NCBI GenBank assembly: GCA_017439085.1
Contig: JAFRTU010000015.1
Span: 1 to 64,000, forward strand
DNA: 64,000 nt
DNA from: Clostridia bacterium
GTDB taxonomy: Bacteria; Bacillota; Clostridia; Christensenellales; Christensenellaceae
Direction: 5' to 3'
Shown here: in pieces, positions 55,106-64,000 of the stretch
How the letters are laid out: every line of letters starts with the position of its first letter
Position numbering within the stretch: the stretch's first letter is position 1
The notes under the pieces: model-generated
What the model was told of the DNA's origin: nothing
The model's database searches: none
The model's input: only the letters and a program-made list of their open reading frames with translations
Program-made: the position numbers and the translations under genes

Positions 55106-56145
55106 GAAACAAAAGGACGGTCAGGATAGGAGACAGGGTCATCGGAGGAAACGAACCGGTACTGATCCAGTCCATGACGAATACGGATACTGCCGATGTG
55201 GATGCCACGGTCTCACAGATCCTGTCTCTCGAAGAAGCAGGATGCGAGATCATAAGGGTGGCAGCATATGATGTCAGAAGCGCATGTGCCATAGAAGGGA
55301 TAAAGGAGAGGATCCATATACCGTTAGTGGCTGATGTCCATTTTGACGCAGATATAGCTATAGCTGCCATCGAGCACGGTGCCGACAAGGTACGCATAAA
55401 CCCCGGAAATATCGGAAGCGAGGCAAATGTCAGAAGAGTGGCGGATGCCGCAAAGATGCACCATGTCCCGATAAGGGTCGGAGCAAACAGCGGATCCCTG
55501 GACTCTAAATATCAAGGAATGGATATGGCAGACGCTCTTTACGAGAGCGCACTAGGAAATATCCGGATGCTGGAGAACGCAGGTTTCCATGATATCGTAG
55601 TGGCCCTTAAATCCTCTGACGTGAGGGAATCCATCAGGGCATACAGGAAGATGGATGCTTCCTTTGATTATCCTCTTCATGTCGGAGTGACTGAAGCAGG
55701 CGATTTCGAGCAGTCCATAGTAAAATCGTCTATAGGCATAGGAGGGCTTCTTGCCGATGACATAGGGGATACCATAAGAGTCTCGGTGACCGGAGACCCC
55801 ATCCTCGAGATAAAAGCGGCAAAGGATATACTCCGATTCTCCGGAGTGAGGAGCTTCGGACCGGAGATAATCTCATGCCCTACATGCGCAAGGACTGAGA
55901 TAGATCTCATAGGCCTTACAGGAAAGGTCAAGGAACTGGTAAAGGATATCGACAGGGATATCCGTATTGCCGTGATGGGCTGTATAGTCAACGGCCCCGG
56001 AGAGGCAAGGAATGCTGACATAGGGATCGCAGGCGGAAAGGGCGAAGGGCTCATATTCAAAAAAGGCATCCCGGTAATAAAAGTCAGGGAAGAAGAACTG
56101 TTCGACACATTCAGGGAGTATCTGAAGGAATATCTGTCGGAGTAA
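55102..56145 (+). CDS. ispG: 4-hydroxy-3-methylbut-2-enyl diphosphate synthase
   Basis: 4Fe-4S enzyme of the MEP pathway (GcpE). 347 residues, the short bacterial form without an inserted domain. The TIM-barrel part has QSMTNTDTADVDAT and VADVHFD; the C-terminal cluster cysteines lie in SCPTCAR and MGCIVNGPGEA. Starts in the rseP stop (ATGA). Confidence 0.97.
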   Translation: MRNKRTVRIGDRVIGGNEPVLIQSMTNTDTADVDATVSQILSLEEAGCEIIRVAAYDVRSACAIEGIKERIHIPLVADVHFDADIAIAAIEHGADKVRINPGNIGSEANVRRVADAAKMHHVPIRVGANSGSLDSKYQGMDMADALYESALGNIRMLENAGFHDIVVALKSSDVRESIRAYRKMDASFDYPLHVGVTEAGDFEQSIVKSSIGIGGLLADDIGDTIRVSVTGDPILEIKAAKDILRFSGVRSFGPEIISCPTCARTEIDLIGLTGKVKELVKDIDRDIRIAVMGCIVNGPGEARNADIGIAGGKGEGLIFKKGIPVIKVREEELFDTFREYLKEYLSE

Positions 56146-56149
56146 ATAG

Positions 56150-59100
56150 ATGTACAGGATATCGGACGATCAGGGAACGCAGATCCCGAAGCCGAATTTC
56201 GACGTAGTCGAGATCAAACGGCAGATCAGTGTTTTCACTGAAAAGAAAAAGAAGTTCCTGCTGGAACTGGACAAGATCGCATACAGCAGAAAAAAGGGCT
56301 GCTATATGCTTTTTTTGCGTTCAGAGGACCAGCTGTCCGTAAAGGATTACAACTCTGTAAAGAAGGAACTGCTTAAGGATATCCCAGAGCTCAAGTTCCT
56401 TAAGATAATAATCCAGCAGGATGACATGTTCAAAAATGAGACTCAGCTGGCTGATCATATATCCGAGTTCATAGCGGAAGAGGAGCCGGCCATGACTCCG
56501 TTCATTCTGAATTCCAGGGTCACTGTGGAGGGAAACACTGCAACCGTGACTTTTGCACACGATTCAGGGCCTCAGTTCGCAAAGATGCTGAACATCGCTC
56601 AGAGGACCGAGGAGTATTTCTACTATACTTTCGGAAGGGAGATACGCATAGGCAGATATGCAGTGGATCCGTCTCTTGAGAATGAGCCGAGGACTGCTCC
56701 GGAGAAGAGGGAAGAACTGACGGATGAGGAACTCATCTCCATGGTAAGGGAGGAGAGGAAGAAGGCTCCGAAGAAATCCGAGAAGAGGATCCCGAGGAGG
56801 AAGGAAGAACAGCATGTAACGAAGCTTTCGGAGCTTCAGCCTGAAGAAAGTGGCATCATAGAAGGTCTGATCCTCGAGACTGAAGTCAGACCTACGAGGG
56901 AAGGAAAAAGCGTCATCTTTACATGCACCATCACTGACTATACCTCTACCATATATTGCCAGAGGTTCGAGAGGAAACCGCTGGAAGAGTTCGAAGCTCC
57001 GCTTAAGGCCGGAGACCATTGCTCGTTAGAGGGCAACTATTCATACAATTCATTCAAGAAGGAATACATCTGGAATATCAGAAAGATAACCGTTCTGCCC
57101 CCATATCCGAAGAGACAGGATATAGCCCAGAGGAAGAGAGTGGAGCTCCATCTCCATACCCATATGAGTGCCCAGGATGGACTTACAGATGTGAGAGAAT
57201 ACGTTTCCACGGCAGCCCGCTGGGGGCATAAGGCCATAGCCGTGACGGATCACGGTGTGGTACAGGCTTTCCCGTTCGCAGGAAATGCCGGAAGGGACGA
57301 AAAGATAAAGATCATCTACGGTGTCGAGGCAAATATGGTCGATGCCGCAAGAAAGGTCTATGAAGGAAAGGACCATTCATTCGACGACGAGTTCGTCGTG
57401 TTCGACATAGAGACCACAGGCCTGTCGAGAGAGTTCTGCGAGATAATCGAGATAGGCGGCGTCAAGCTCTCAAAAGGAAGGATCATCGACCGTTTCCAGG
57501 CTTTCGTCAAACCTTCGGTCTCCATTCCGGCAGATATCACCAGACTTACCGGAATAACCGATGCCATGGTTGAGGATGCCGAGCCTGCAGAAAAGGTATT
57601 GAAGGATTTCCTCGATTTTGCAGGTGACGACTGCTTGATAGCCCATAACGCCGATTTTGATACGGGATTCATCTTCAAAAAGGCAAGACAGATGGGGATT
57701 GAACCAAATAACGACGTTCTGGATACCCTGATGCTCGCAAGAGTCCACATCACGGATATGCGTTCCCGTTCCCTTGACAAGCTGGCACAAAGATACGGAG
57801 TGCCCCTGAAACATCACAGAGCAGTGAACGACGCGGAGGCGACAGCCCTCATATTCGTAGCCATGCTGAACGAGATAAAGCAGAAGGGTTTCACGAGATT
57901 CTCCGAGCTGAATTATCTTGCAGATACAGAAGCAGTGGTCAAGACAGCCCCCCATACGAATCACATAACCATACTCTGCAGGAACAAGGAAGGGCTCGTA
58001 AACCTGTACAAGCTGATTTCTCTGAGCCATCTCAAGTATTTCAGAGGAAAGCCGAGACTGCCTAAGGGCGAGCTCATAAGCCACAGGGAAGGCCTGCTGT
58101 TCGGTACTGCATGTTTTGAAGGCGAACTCTATGAGGCAGCCGTCAACGGAGACGGAGATGACAGGCTAAAGGACATAATGTCATTCTATGACTACGTGGA
58201 GCTCCAGCCGGTGGAGAACTATTCATACCAGATAAAGGACAGTTATATAAAGTCGGCGGATGATTTAAGGAGCATAAACAGGAGGATATACCGTCTGGCA
58301 AAGGAGATCGGAAAACCGGTAGTAGCCACGGGAGATGCTCATTTTCTGGATCCTGAGGACATACTGTTCAGAAAGATAGTCCTTGAGACGGCAAACTCTA
58401 GGGATGAGAACATAGACAGTCCGCTCTATTTCCGTACCACTGATGAGATGCTCGACTGCTTCTCGTATCTCGGGTCGGCAGCTGCGGAAGAGGTCGTGAT
58501 AGACAACACCAATCTCATCGCCGATGAGATAGAGGAGATAAACCTTTTCCCCGGAAAGACGGCAATGCCTTTTGTTGAGAATTCCGACGAAGAGATCAGG
58601 GAGATAGCAATAAAGACCGTAAAGGAGCTTTACGGAGATCCGATACCGTCTCACATAGAGGAAAGGCTCTTCAAGGAGCTCAATAACATAATAGACAACG
58701 GATTCGGAGTTTTGTACTGGTCGGCCATGAAACTGGTCAAGAAATCCATGAGTGACGGATATCTCGTTGGTTCAAGAGGGTCCGTAGGATCTTCATTCGC
58801 TGCATTTGCAATGGGGATCACAGAGGTCAATCCTCTGAAGCCACACTACAGATGCCCTAAATGCAGGCACTCCGATTTCAACATAGATCCCAAGTATGCA
58901 TGCGGACCGGATATGCCGGAGGCATATTGCCCCGTATGCGGAGAGAAGTATATATCCGACGGGTATGACATTCCTTTCGAGGTCTTCCTTGGTCTCCATG
59001 CGGAGAAGGTCCCGGATATAGACCTCAACTTCTCGGGAGACTACAGGACGAGAGCGAACAAATACGTGGAAGAGCTGTTTGGTTCTGAATATGTCTTCAG

Positions 59101-60475
59101 GGCAGGGACCATAAGCGCGATAAAGCACAATATAGCTGCTGGACTCGTGAGAAAATACATGCAGGCTCATGAGGAGACTCTCACAGAACCTGAGATAGAA
59201 AGACTTGCCACCGGTATGGAAGGAGTCAAAAAGACTACCGGACAGCATCCGGGAGGACTCGTCATAGTCCCGAGGGGCCATGAGATATACGAGTATACTC
59301 CGATTCAGAAACCTGCCAACAAGGAAGATGCGGAGACTGTCACGACTCACTTCGACTTCAACTCGATGCATGACATCCTTATCAAACTGGACATACTCGG
59401 ACATGATAACCCGACGATAATAAGGATATTCCAGGAACTCACGGGGATCGACCCCCTTACCATAAACGTCACTGATGAAAAGGTGATAAGTCTCTTTACT
59501 TCTACGGATGCTCTAGGTGTGCGTCCTGACCAGATAAACGGGATAGAGCTCGGTGTCCTCGGACTTCCGGAATTCGGGACCCATAATACAATGAAGGTCC
59601 TGAAAAAGACCAGACCCTCCAGCATGGGAGAACTGATAAGGATATCAGGACTGACCCACGGCACCGACGTCTGGGGAGGGAACGCCGAGACCCTGATAGA
59701 GACGGGAGTCACCACTCTTAACAGTGCCATCTGCACAAGAGACGACATAATGCTCACTCTCGTCAACTACGGAGTGGACCATCAGCTCGCATTCTTCATA
59801 ATGGAGAGCGTAAGAAAGGGAAAATGGGCAAAGGGCAAGGAGAAGGACCAGGCGAATCAGGAAAAGGCCATGAGAGAGGCCGGAGTTCCCGAATGGTTCA
59901 TCGAATCCTGCAGGAAGATACAGTACATGTTCCCGAAGGCCCATGCAGTGGCATACGTTCTGATGGCGCTCAGGATCGCATACTTCAAGGTCTATTATCC
60001 GACGGTGTTCTATGCGGGGACCTTCTCCATAAAGATAAGCGATTTCGACGCTCTTACGGTAATGAAGGGGATCCCCGGCATAGAGGCGGAACTCAAGAGA
60101 CTGGAAGACATCATCAACCAGAAAAAGGCCAGCAAGACCGAGAAAGACAGGGCCATGGCTTTCGAGATCGCACTAGAGATGCTCCAGAGAGGAGTAAGGG
60201 TGCTGCCTCCTGATCTCATGAAGAGCAGGGCAGAGAGGTTCACTGTGGAAGGCGATGCCATTAGGATGCCGTTCATGGCTATTCCGAGCCTCGGAGAAAA
60301 GGCTGCAGAGCTTATCGAGCAAAAGAGGAGCGAGATGGAATTCACCTCCATTGAGGAGGTCCAGAGGGAATGCAAACTGTCGCAGACTGTGGTGGATGCC
60401 ATGAGGCAGATGGGTGTATTCGGAGATCTTTCAGAAAAGGCCCAGATGTCCCTGTTCGATTCATTCATGATATAG
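56150..60475 (+). CDS. polC: DNA polymerase III alpha subunit, PolC type
   Basis: Main replicative polymerase of low-GC Gram-positives. 1441 residues: N-terminal domains (1-220), OB fold (about 225-320), split PHP domain beginning HLHTHMSAQDGLTD (about 329), inserted DEDD 3'-5' exonuclease (VFDIETTGLS about 416-425, HNADFD), the remainder of PHP, then the C-family palm with KVPDIDLNFSG (about 951-961), a zinc finger (CPKC...CPVCG, about 902-930), fingers and a duplex-binding region. Full length; follows ispG by 4 bases, the standard rseP-proS-polC neighbourhood without proS. Confidence 0.97.
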   Translation: MYRISDDQGTQIPKPNFDVVEIKRQISVFTEKKKKFLLELDKIAYSRKKGCYMLFLRSEDQLSVKDYNSVKKELLKDIPELKFLKIIIQQDDMFKNETQLADHISEFIAEEEPAMTPFILNSRVTVEGNTATVTFAHDSGPQFAKMLNIAQRTEEYFYYTFGREIRIGRYAVDPSLENEPRTAPEKREELTDEELISMVREERKKAPKKSEKRIPRRKEEQHVTKLSELQPEESGIIEGLILETEVRPTREGKSVIFTCTITDYTSTIYCQRFERKPLEEFEAPLKAGDHCSLEGNYSYNSFKKEYIWNIRKITVLPPYPKRQDIAQRKRVELHLHTHMSAQDGLTDVREYVSTAARWGHKAIAVTDHGVVQAFPFAGNAGRDEKIKIIYGVEANMVDAARKVYEGKDHSFDDEFVVFDIETTGLSREFCEIIEIGGVKLSKGRIIDRFQAFVKPSVSIPADITRLTGITDAMVEDAEPAEKVLKDFLDFAGDDCLIAHNADFDTGFIFKKARQMGIEPNNDVLDTLMLARVHITDMRSRSLDKLAQRYGVPLKHHRAVNDAEATALIFVAMLNEIKQKGFTRFSELNYLADTEAVVKTAPHTNHITILCRNKEGLVNLYKLISLSHLKYFRGKPRLPKGELISHREGLLFGTACFEGELYEAAVNGDGDDRLKDIMSFYDYVELQPVENYSYQIKDSYIKSADDLRSINRRIYRLAKEIGKPVVATGDAHFLDPEDILFRKIVLETANSRDENIDSPLYFRTTDEMLDCFSYLGSAAAEEVVIDNTNLIADEIEEINLFPGKTAMPFVENSDEEIREIAIKTVKELYGDPIPSHIEERLFKELNNIIDNGFGVLYWSAMKLVKKSMSDGYLVGSRGSVGSSFAAFAMGITEVNPLKPHYRCPKCRHSDFNIDPKYACGPDMPEAYCPVCGEKYISDGYDIPFEVFLGLHAEKVPDIDLNFSGDYRTRANKYVEELFGSEYVFRAGTISAIKHNIAAGLVRKYMQAHEETLTEPEIERLATGMEGVKKTTGQHPGGLVIVPRGHEIYEYTPIQKPANKEDAETVTTHFDFNSMHDILIKLDILGHDNPTIIRIFQELTGIDPLTINVTDEKVISLFTSTDALGVRPDQINGIELGVLGLPEFGTHNTMKVLKKTRPSSMGELIRISGLTHGTDVWGGNAETLIETGVTTLNSAICTRDDIMLTLVNYGVDHQLAFFIMESVRKGKWAKGKEKDQANQEKAMREAGVPEWFIESCRKIQYMFPKAHAVAYVLMALRIAYFKVYYPTVFYAGTFSIKISDFDALTVMKGIPGIEAELKRLEDIINQKKASKTEKDRAMAFEIALEMLQRGVRVLPPDLMKSRAERFTVEGDAIRMPFMAIPSLGEKAAELIEQKRSEMEFTSIEEVQRECKLSQTVVDAMRQMGVFGDLSEKAQMSLFDSFMI

Positions 60476-60481
60476 AGAAAT

Positions 60482-60511
60482 AACGGCCCAAGGCCGTTTT
60501 CTCGGTTTTTG
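60482..60511 (+). terminator. Terminator after polC
   Basis: AACGGCC (60482-60488) pairs with GGCCGTT (60492-60498), 7 bp with a CAA loop, then TTCTCGGTTTTT. Confidence 0.75.
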
Positions 60512-60615
60512 GAAGGAAGCGGAAAGAGCGGAATCATTGTTTTTTTCTGTGTATCTGTTAGAATATAATAGTTAAATAATACATGATCGGGATAACCGGT
60601 TATACGGAGGACAAA

Positions 60616-61905
60616 ATGAAAATAGCCAGTCGCATCATGTTTATCGTGATAGCAGCGATCATACTTCTGGCATCTATCTCCGTAGTCGGAGGATTACCTT
60701 TCGGCAACGGAAAAGTGTTTGCCCCGCTCAGGAGGCTTTGCCTCGGCAGGGACTTCGGAGGTGAGGCCAATCTCATCATAGGGGCAAAGGAAGAACATAC
60801 ATTTACTCCTGAAGAACAGAATATGATCATAGATGTCCTGGAAAAAAGGATGGCTTTTTTGGGATTCAGGGATTGCAGCATAGGGATCACCGATAATGGT
60901 GAGTTCATGGTTTCTTTTGCCATGAACGAGACCTCGGAGTTCAATGATCCGGCTCAGATAGGTTCATCTCTTACGGAAACAGGTGACGTAAAGGTAAGGG
61001 ATTCAAAGGACACTTCGAAGATCTATATCACCAGGGATATGATCAAGGAGGCCATGATCCAGACTACGTCGCTCGGAGTGAACACGATATTCTTCGTATT
61101 CACTGATGAGGGCAAGGCTTCATTTGAAGAGAGCACTACTGAGATAAGCAACAGAGAAAAGGCCGATGACAAGTACGTGGAGATCCTCTATGACGGTCAG
61201 CAGCTTTCAAAACAGCCCATCAGGAATCCTGTGACTGAAGGCTATATCGGTTTCAATTCCGCTTTCAGCGACATAAAGGCTGAGTATTTCAAAAACATAA
61301 TCAACAGCGGTTATCTTCCGTTGGAGATGGAAGTAAAGGCCTCGGAAAAACTCTCACCTGTGATGGGAAAGGGCTCTTTCAACACGGTCCTGATCGCTGT
61401 ACTTGCTGTCATCGGAGCATTCTACATAGCAGATCTGTTCAGGAACAAGCTCCTTGCAGTATCCGATCTGCTTATGGTATTCGGATTCATATCACTGTAT
61501 GTGATAGTAATGGCCCTCCTAGGCATCGAGATAACTATGGCTACGGTAGCTACGTTCCTCGCAGTGCTTGCCGGTTCCATGGCAGCGCTTCTCGTGATAA
61601 ATGAAAATATGAAGAAAGAATATGTACCCGGCATTTCTCTCGGGACTGTGCTCAGTAAAGGCCATTCCTCATCGATGGGGATCATCGGGCTCATTTACGG
61701 AGTACTTGGTGCTTTGTTCGGAGCATTCCTCGTAAGCGGAAACCACTATCTTGAAAAGGTGTCATATTCTATGGGTATATCCCTTGTTCTGTCTGCCCTT
61801 TTCGTGCTTCTTATAAACAGGCTCATGCAGGGTATGCTGTTCAGCGGAACTGAGACCCCAAGAGCGTTCTTCACACCATGGTTCAGGAAGGGAGAAGCAA
61901 AATGA
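60616..61905 (+). CDS. secD: Divergent SecD-like protein translocase subunit
   Basis: RND-fold membrane protein expected to help late Sec export using the proton gradient. ATG 60616 follows GGAGG; the frame from 60583 is over-extended. 429 residues: membrane helix 1 (about 5-25), a periplasmic P1 domain (about 40-265), then five helices (about 270-420). The SecD motifs are weak: LGRDFGGEA where LGLDLxGG is usual, and in the helix normally carrying the conserved Asp the sequence reads VLAGSMAALLVINEN. The pair with secF and the presence of yajC support SecD. A -10-like TATAAT lies at 60564-60569. Confidence 0.75.
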   Translation: MKIASRIMFIVIAAIILLASISVVGGLPFGNGKVFAPLRRLCLGRDFGGEANLIIGAKEEHTFTPEEQNMIIDVLEKRMAFLGFRDCSIGITDNGEFMVSFAMNETSEFNDPAQIGSSLTETGDVKVRDSKDTSKIYITRDMIKEAMIQTTSLGVNTIFFVFTDEGKASFEESTTEISNREKADDKYVEILYDGQQLSKQPIRNPVTEGYIGFNSAFSDIKAEYFKNIINSGYLPLEMEVKASEKLSPVMGKGSFNTVLIAVLAVIGAFYIADLFRNKLLAVSDLLMVFGFISLYVIVMALLGIEITMATVATFLAVLAGSMAALLVINENMKKEYVPGISLGTVLSKGHSSSMGIIGLIYGVLGALFGAFLVSGNHYLEKVSYSMGISLVLSALFVLLINRLMQGMLFSGTETPRAFFTPWFRKGEAK

Positions 61906-62750
61906 ATAAAAAGATCATAACCATCTCTCTTATTGCTGTAACGTTGCTTGCACTGCTCGCCATGTTCCTCGGTTCAGGGACCGGGACGGATCTTGGCGGG
62001 AAGTATTCCTTTGTCAGGATCAGCAGCAAGGAGAGTTTCGATATCGATGCCATAAAGGAGATCATTTCACGGGAATTCAGAGGTCTAAAAGATCTTTCCG
62101 TTCAGACTACCACGGAGAACTACAATGAACAGCTCGTCATAAAGGCTTCCGAGATCTCCAAGTCAGATGCAGAGAAGATGGTAGAGTCCGTAAAAAAACA
62201 GAACCCTGATGCATACCTTAGGAGCATCGATGTCGTAAAGTCGGAACATCATAATGTTTCCTTCGGGAAGATAGCTCTTGTGATGCTCTTAATGATGGGG
62301 ATAACAGCAGTCGTCTGCTTCTTCAGATACGGGCTCATGCCGGCCCTCATCTCCGTGTTCAACATGGCATTATCACTTGGGGCATATCTTGCAGTCGCCT
62401 CTCTGATGGGAAACGCCATGAATGCCGATACGGTCCTTGGAGGCGGTGTAGTTACGCTGTTCCTTTCTGCACTGTTCTATGTGCTTGGAGCAGAAAGAGC
62501 AGAGATAAAGAAGAACACCCTTGCCGAGTATTCCGAAGAGGAAGCAGTAAAGGTGATAAGGGACGGTTCATTCAAGATGATAGTTGCAATCTCCTGCATG
62601 ACAGTGATATTCGGGCTTGCAGGTGCTATTTTTGCGGGAAGGACAAACTCAGCTTCTTTCCTCAGCATATCCCTTTCAGCCGTCTGCTCAGTGGCAGTCA
62701 CCGGCCTTATCGGGATAAGGATCCTCGTCAACAGGATCTGCAGAAAGTAA
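61902..62750 (+). CDS. secF: Divergent SecF-like protein translocase subunit
   Basis: Partner of the preceding SecD-like protein. ATG 61902 overlaps the secD stop (ATGA). 282 residues: helix 1 (about 5-24), a short extracytoplasmic domain (about 30-115), then five helices (about 120-280). The motif normally GIDFxGG is GTDLGGK, and the C-terminal SecF blocks are poorly conserved, though the SVFNMALSLGAYL segment (about 155-167) is typical. Followed by a terminator. Confidence 0.75.
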   Translation: MNKKIITISLIAVTLLALLAMFLGSGTGTDLGGKYSFVRISSKESFDIDAIKEIISREFRGLKDLSVQTTTENYNEQLVIKASEISKSDAEKMVESVKKQNPDAYLRSIDVVKSEHHNVSFGKIALVMLLMMGITAVVCFFRYGLMPALISVFNMALSLGAYLAVASLMGNAMNADTVLGGGVVTLFLSALFYVLGAERAEIKKNTLAEYSEEEAVKVIRDGSFKMIVAISCMTVIFGLAGAIFAGRTNSASFLSISLSAVCSVAVTGLIGIRILVNRICRK

Positions 62751-62764
62751 ATAAGGACATTAGC

Positions 62765-62807
62765 AAAATACTTCCTGTTCATTGCAGTACAGGAAGTATT
62801 TTCTTTA
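62765..62807 (+). terminator. Terminator after secF
   Basis: AAAATACTTCCTGT (62765-62778) pairs perfectly with ACAGGAAGTATTTT (62789-62802), 14 bp with a 10-base loop, then a T-rich tail. It ends about 16 bases before the next start. Confidence 0.92.
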
Positions 62808-62822
62808 TAAGGATCTGGATAT

Positions 62823-64000
62823 ATGAGATATCTGAAAAGAGAGGGAGCGTCTCCTGACGGAGCAATGCTACTCGAATATGAAAAACACGACGTCGGTCCT
62901 GTTATAGCGGACATACTGTTCAAGCGGGGGATAACTCCTTCAATGACCCAAGAGTATTTCTATGGAGATCTGGGAGATCTCCATGACCCCATGCTGTTCA
63001 GGGATATGGAAAAGATCCTTGACAGGATAAAAATGGCAGGGACCAGGAATGAGAAAGTCACTGTCTATGCAGACTATGACTGTGACGGAGTATCGGGCTG
63101 CGTGATAATGCTCAAGACTTTAAGGAGCAGGGGGATAGACTGTGATTACTATATTCCGGACAGGAAGACAGAAGGGTACGGAACCAACAGAAAAGCTTTC
63201 GAAAAGATAATCGGAGGAGGAACGAGCCTCATTATCACGGTGGACTGCGGAATAAGGAGCAATGATGACATAGCCTATGCCCTAAAAAAGGGAGTGGACG
63301 TGATAGTGATGGACCATCACGAAGTCGGAGAGCTTCCGGATACCCCGTACATAATGAACGGAGAGGTCCCTTCAGAGACATATCCATTCAGAAAGCTGTG
63401 CGGAGCAGGAATAACATACAGGTTCGCATGCGCATTTGCTCCTGAACTTAAAGATGAACTAATTGAATATGCAGGACTTGCGACCATTGCCGATATGGTG
63501 CCTCTTGTAGATGAGAACAGGATAATAGCAAGAGCGGGGCTCAGAAAACTTAACTCAGACCCATCCATGGCTTTCAGGTATCTGATAAACGCATCGGGTC
63601 TGAAACCAGGAAAACTTAACGTGCATTCCATTGGCTTTGGGCTGGCCCCGAGAATAAATGCCGCAGGAAGGCTTGAACATGCGGAACTGGCTTTAAGGCT
63701 GTTCATGACAAAAGACGACAGGGAAGCCATGGAGATAGCATCCAGGCTCAATTCTCTTAATGAGAAAAGACAGCAGATGCAGAGGACCGTCATAGAGGAA
63801 GCCGAAAAGATGCTGAGGGAGGAGAAAGTATCCGATGATACAAGGATAATCATGCTCAGCTCAGAGCACTGGGACAAGGGAGTGCTTGGCCTTGCAGCGG
63901 CTTCTCTTACCCAGACATTCAGAAAGCCTTCCGTGGTACTGAATGAGGAGGACGGAATCCTTTCAGGATCAGCTAGGAGCATCCCCGGAGTCGATCTTTA
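62823..64000 (+). CDS. recJ: Single-stranded-DNA exonuclease RecJ (partial, runs off the window)
   Basis: 5'-3' exonuclease for recombination and mismatch repair. The frame is open from ATG 62823 to the end of the window, 392 residues, so the C-terminal OB fold is missing. DHH domain motifs are present: VYADYDCDGVSG (about 81-92), VDCGIRSND, MDHHEVGE (about 161-168) and the LATIADMVPL block. DHHA1 begins about residue 260 with PRINAAGRLEHA. AAGGAT precedes the start. DHH phosphoesterases are related, but the length and order of motifs match RecJ. Confidence 0.9.
   Translation, partial: MRYLKREGASPDGAMLLEYEKHDVGPVIADILFKRGITPSMTQEYFYGDLGDLHDPMLFRDMEKILDRIKMAGTRNEKVTVYADYDCDGVSGCVIMLKTLRSRGIDCDYYIPDRKTEGYGTNRKAFEKIIGGGTSLIITVDCGIRSNDDIAYALKKGVDVIVMDHHEVGELPDTPYIMNGEVPSETYPFRKLCGAGITYRFACAFAPELKDELIEYAGLATIADMVPLVDENRIIARAGLRKLNSDPSMAFRYLINASGLKPGKLNVHSIGFGLAPRINAAGRLEHAELALRLFMTKDDREAMEIASRLNSLNEKRQQMQRTVIEEAEKMLREEKVSDDTRIIMLSSEHWDKGVLGLAAASLTQTFRKPSVVLNEEDGILSGSARSIPGVDL

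Overview
The window is one contiguous piece of a low-to-mid GC Firmicutes (Clostridia-type) chromosome, made almost entirely of housekeeping genes. Evidence includes ruvCAB-queA-tgt-yajC, a perfect CIRCE element in front of groESL, a PolC-type polymerase, reoM-ruvX, nrdR, mraZ-led cell wall genes and a MurE with the DNPR signature for meso-diaminopimelate. The anaerobic flavor (HypA/HypB, many 4Fe-4S motifs) and gene order suggest a relative of the Anaerovoracaceae/Family XIII Clostridia, but that placement is a guess. No rRNA, tRNA or CRISPR array was seen.

Layout. 1-252: 3' end of what looks like an IS605/IS607-type element with a structured TnpB guide-RNA end, abutting the terminator of guaB. 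277-2405 (minus): a UPF0316 membrane protein and guaB. 2470-8656: ruvCAB-queA-tgt, yajC, an exported peptidoglycan-binding protein, recX. 8695-10793: CIRCE-groESL. 10870-14703: nadE and an exported NlpC/P60 hydrolase with four peptidoglycan-binding repeats. 14806-24041: mraZ-rsmH-ftsL-PBP-murE-mraY-murD-ftsW. 24066-28508 (minus): a parE-parC-like topoisomerase pair inserted into the cell-division region. 28637-38426: ftsQ, pcrA, ligA, pepF, nrdR, pgeF, a cysteine desulfurase. 38452-44456: a compact operon of a FAD protein, two HypB GTPases, a 926-residue NAD(P)H/FeS flavoprotein and HypA. 44461-44888: a decayed ABC-permease pseudogene. 44993-47782: reoM-ruvX-DUF1292 and an ABC-F ATPase. 47826-62750: rpsB-tsf, pyrH, frr, uppS-cdsA-dxr-rseP-ispG-polC, then divergent secD-secF. 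62823-end: recJ, cut by the window edge.

Most notable. (1) The class B PBP of the mra cluster has lost both the SxxK and KTG catalytic motifs and looks like a pseudo-transpeptidase. (2) The hypB-hypB-flavoprotein-hypA operon is terminator-bounded and has no hydrogenase gene or hypCDEF; it is the best candidate for an undescribed nickel/redox system. (3) NadE has Ser in place of the glutaminase Cys. (4) GuaB matches the Tritrichomonas-type IMPDH at its catalytic positions (Cys319, Arg418, Tyr419). (5) The left edge carries a TnpB guide-RNA-like structure. (6) RNA-level candidates: an interlocked pseudoknot before rpsB, a structured leader before reoM, and a promoter-to-terminator small transcript before nrdR.

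Most genes lie in tight operons with 4-base ATGA overlaps. In many cases the longest open frame starts upstream of the real gene, so start sites here were reassigned from Shine-Dalgarno spacing.
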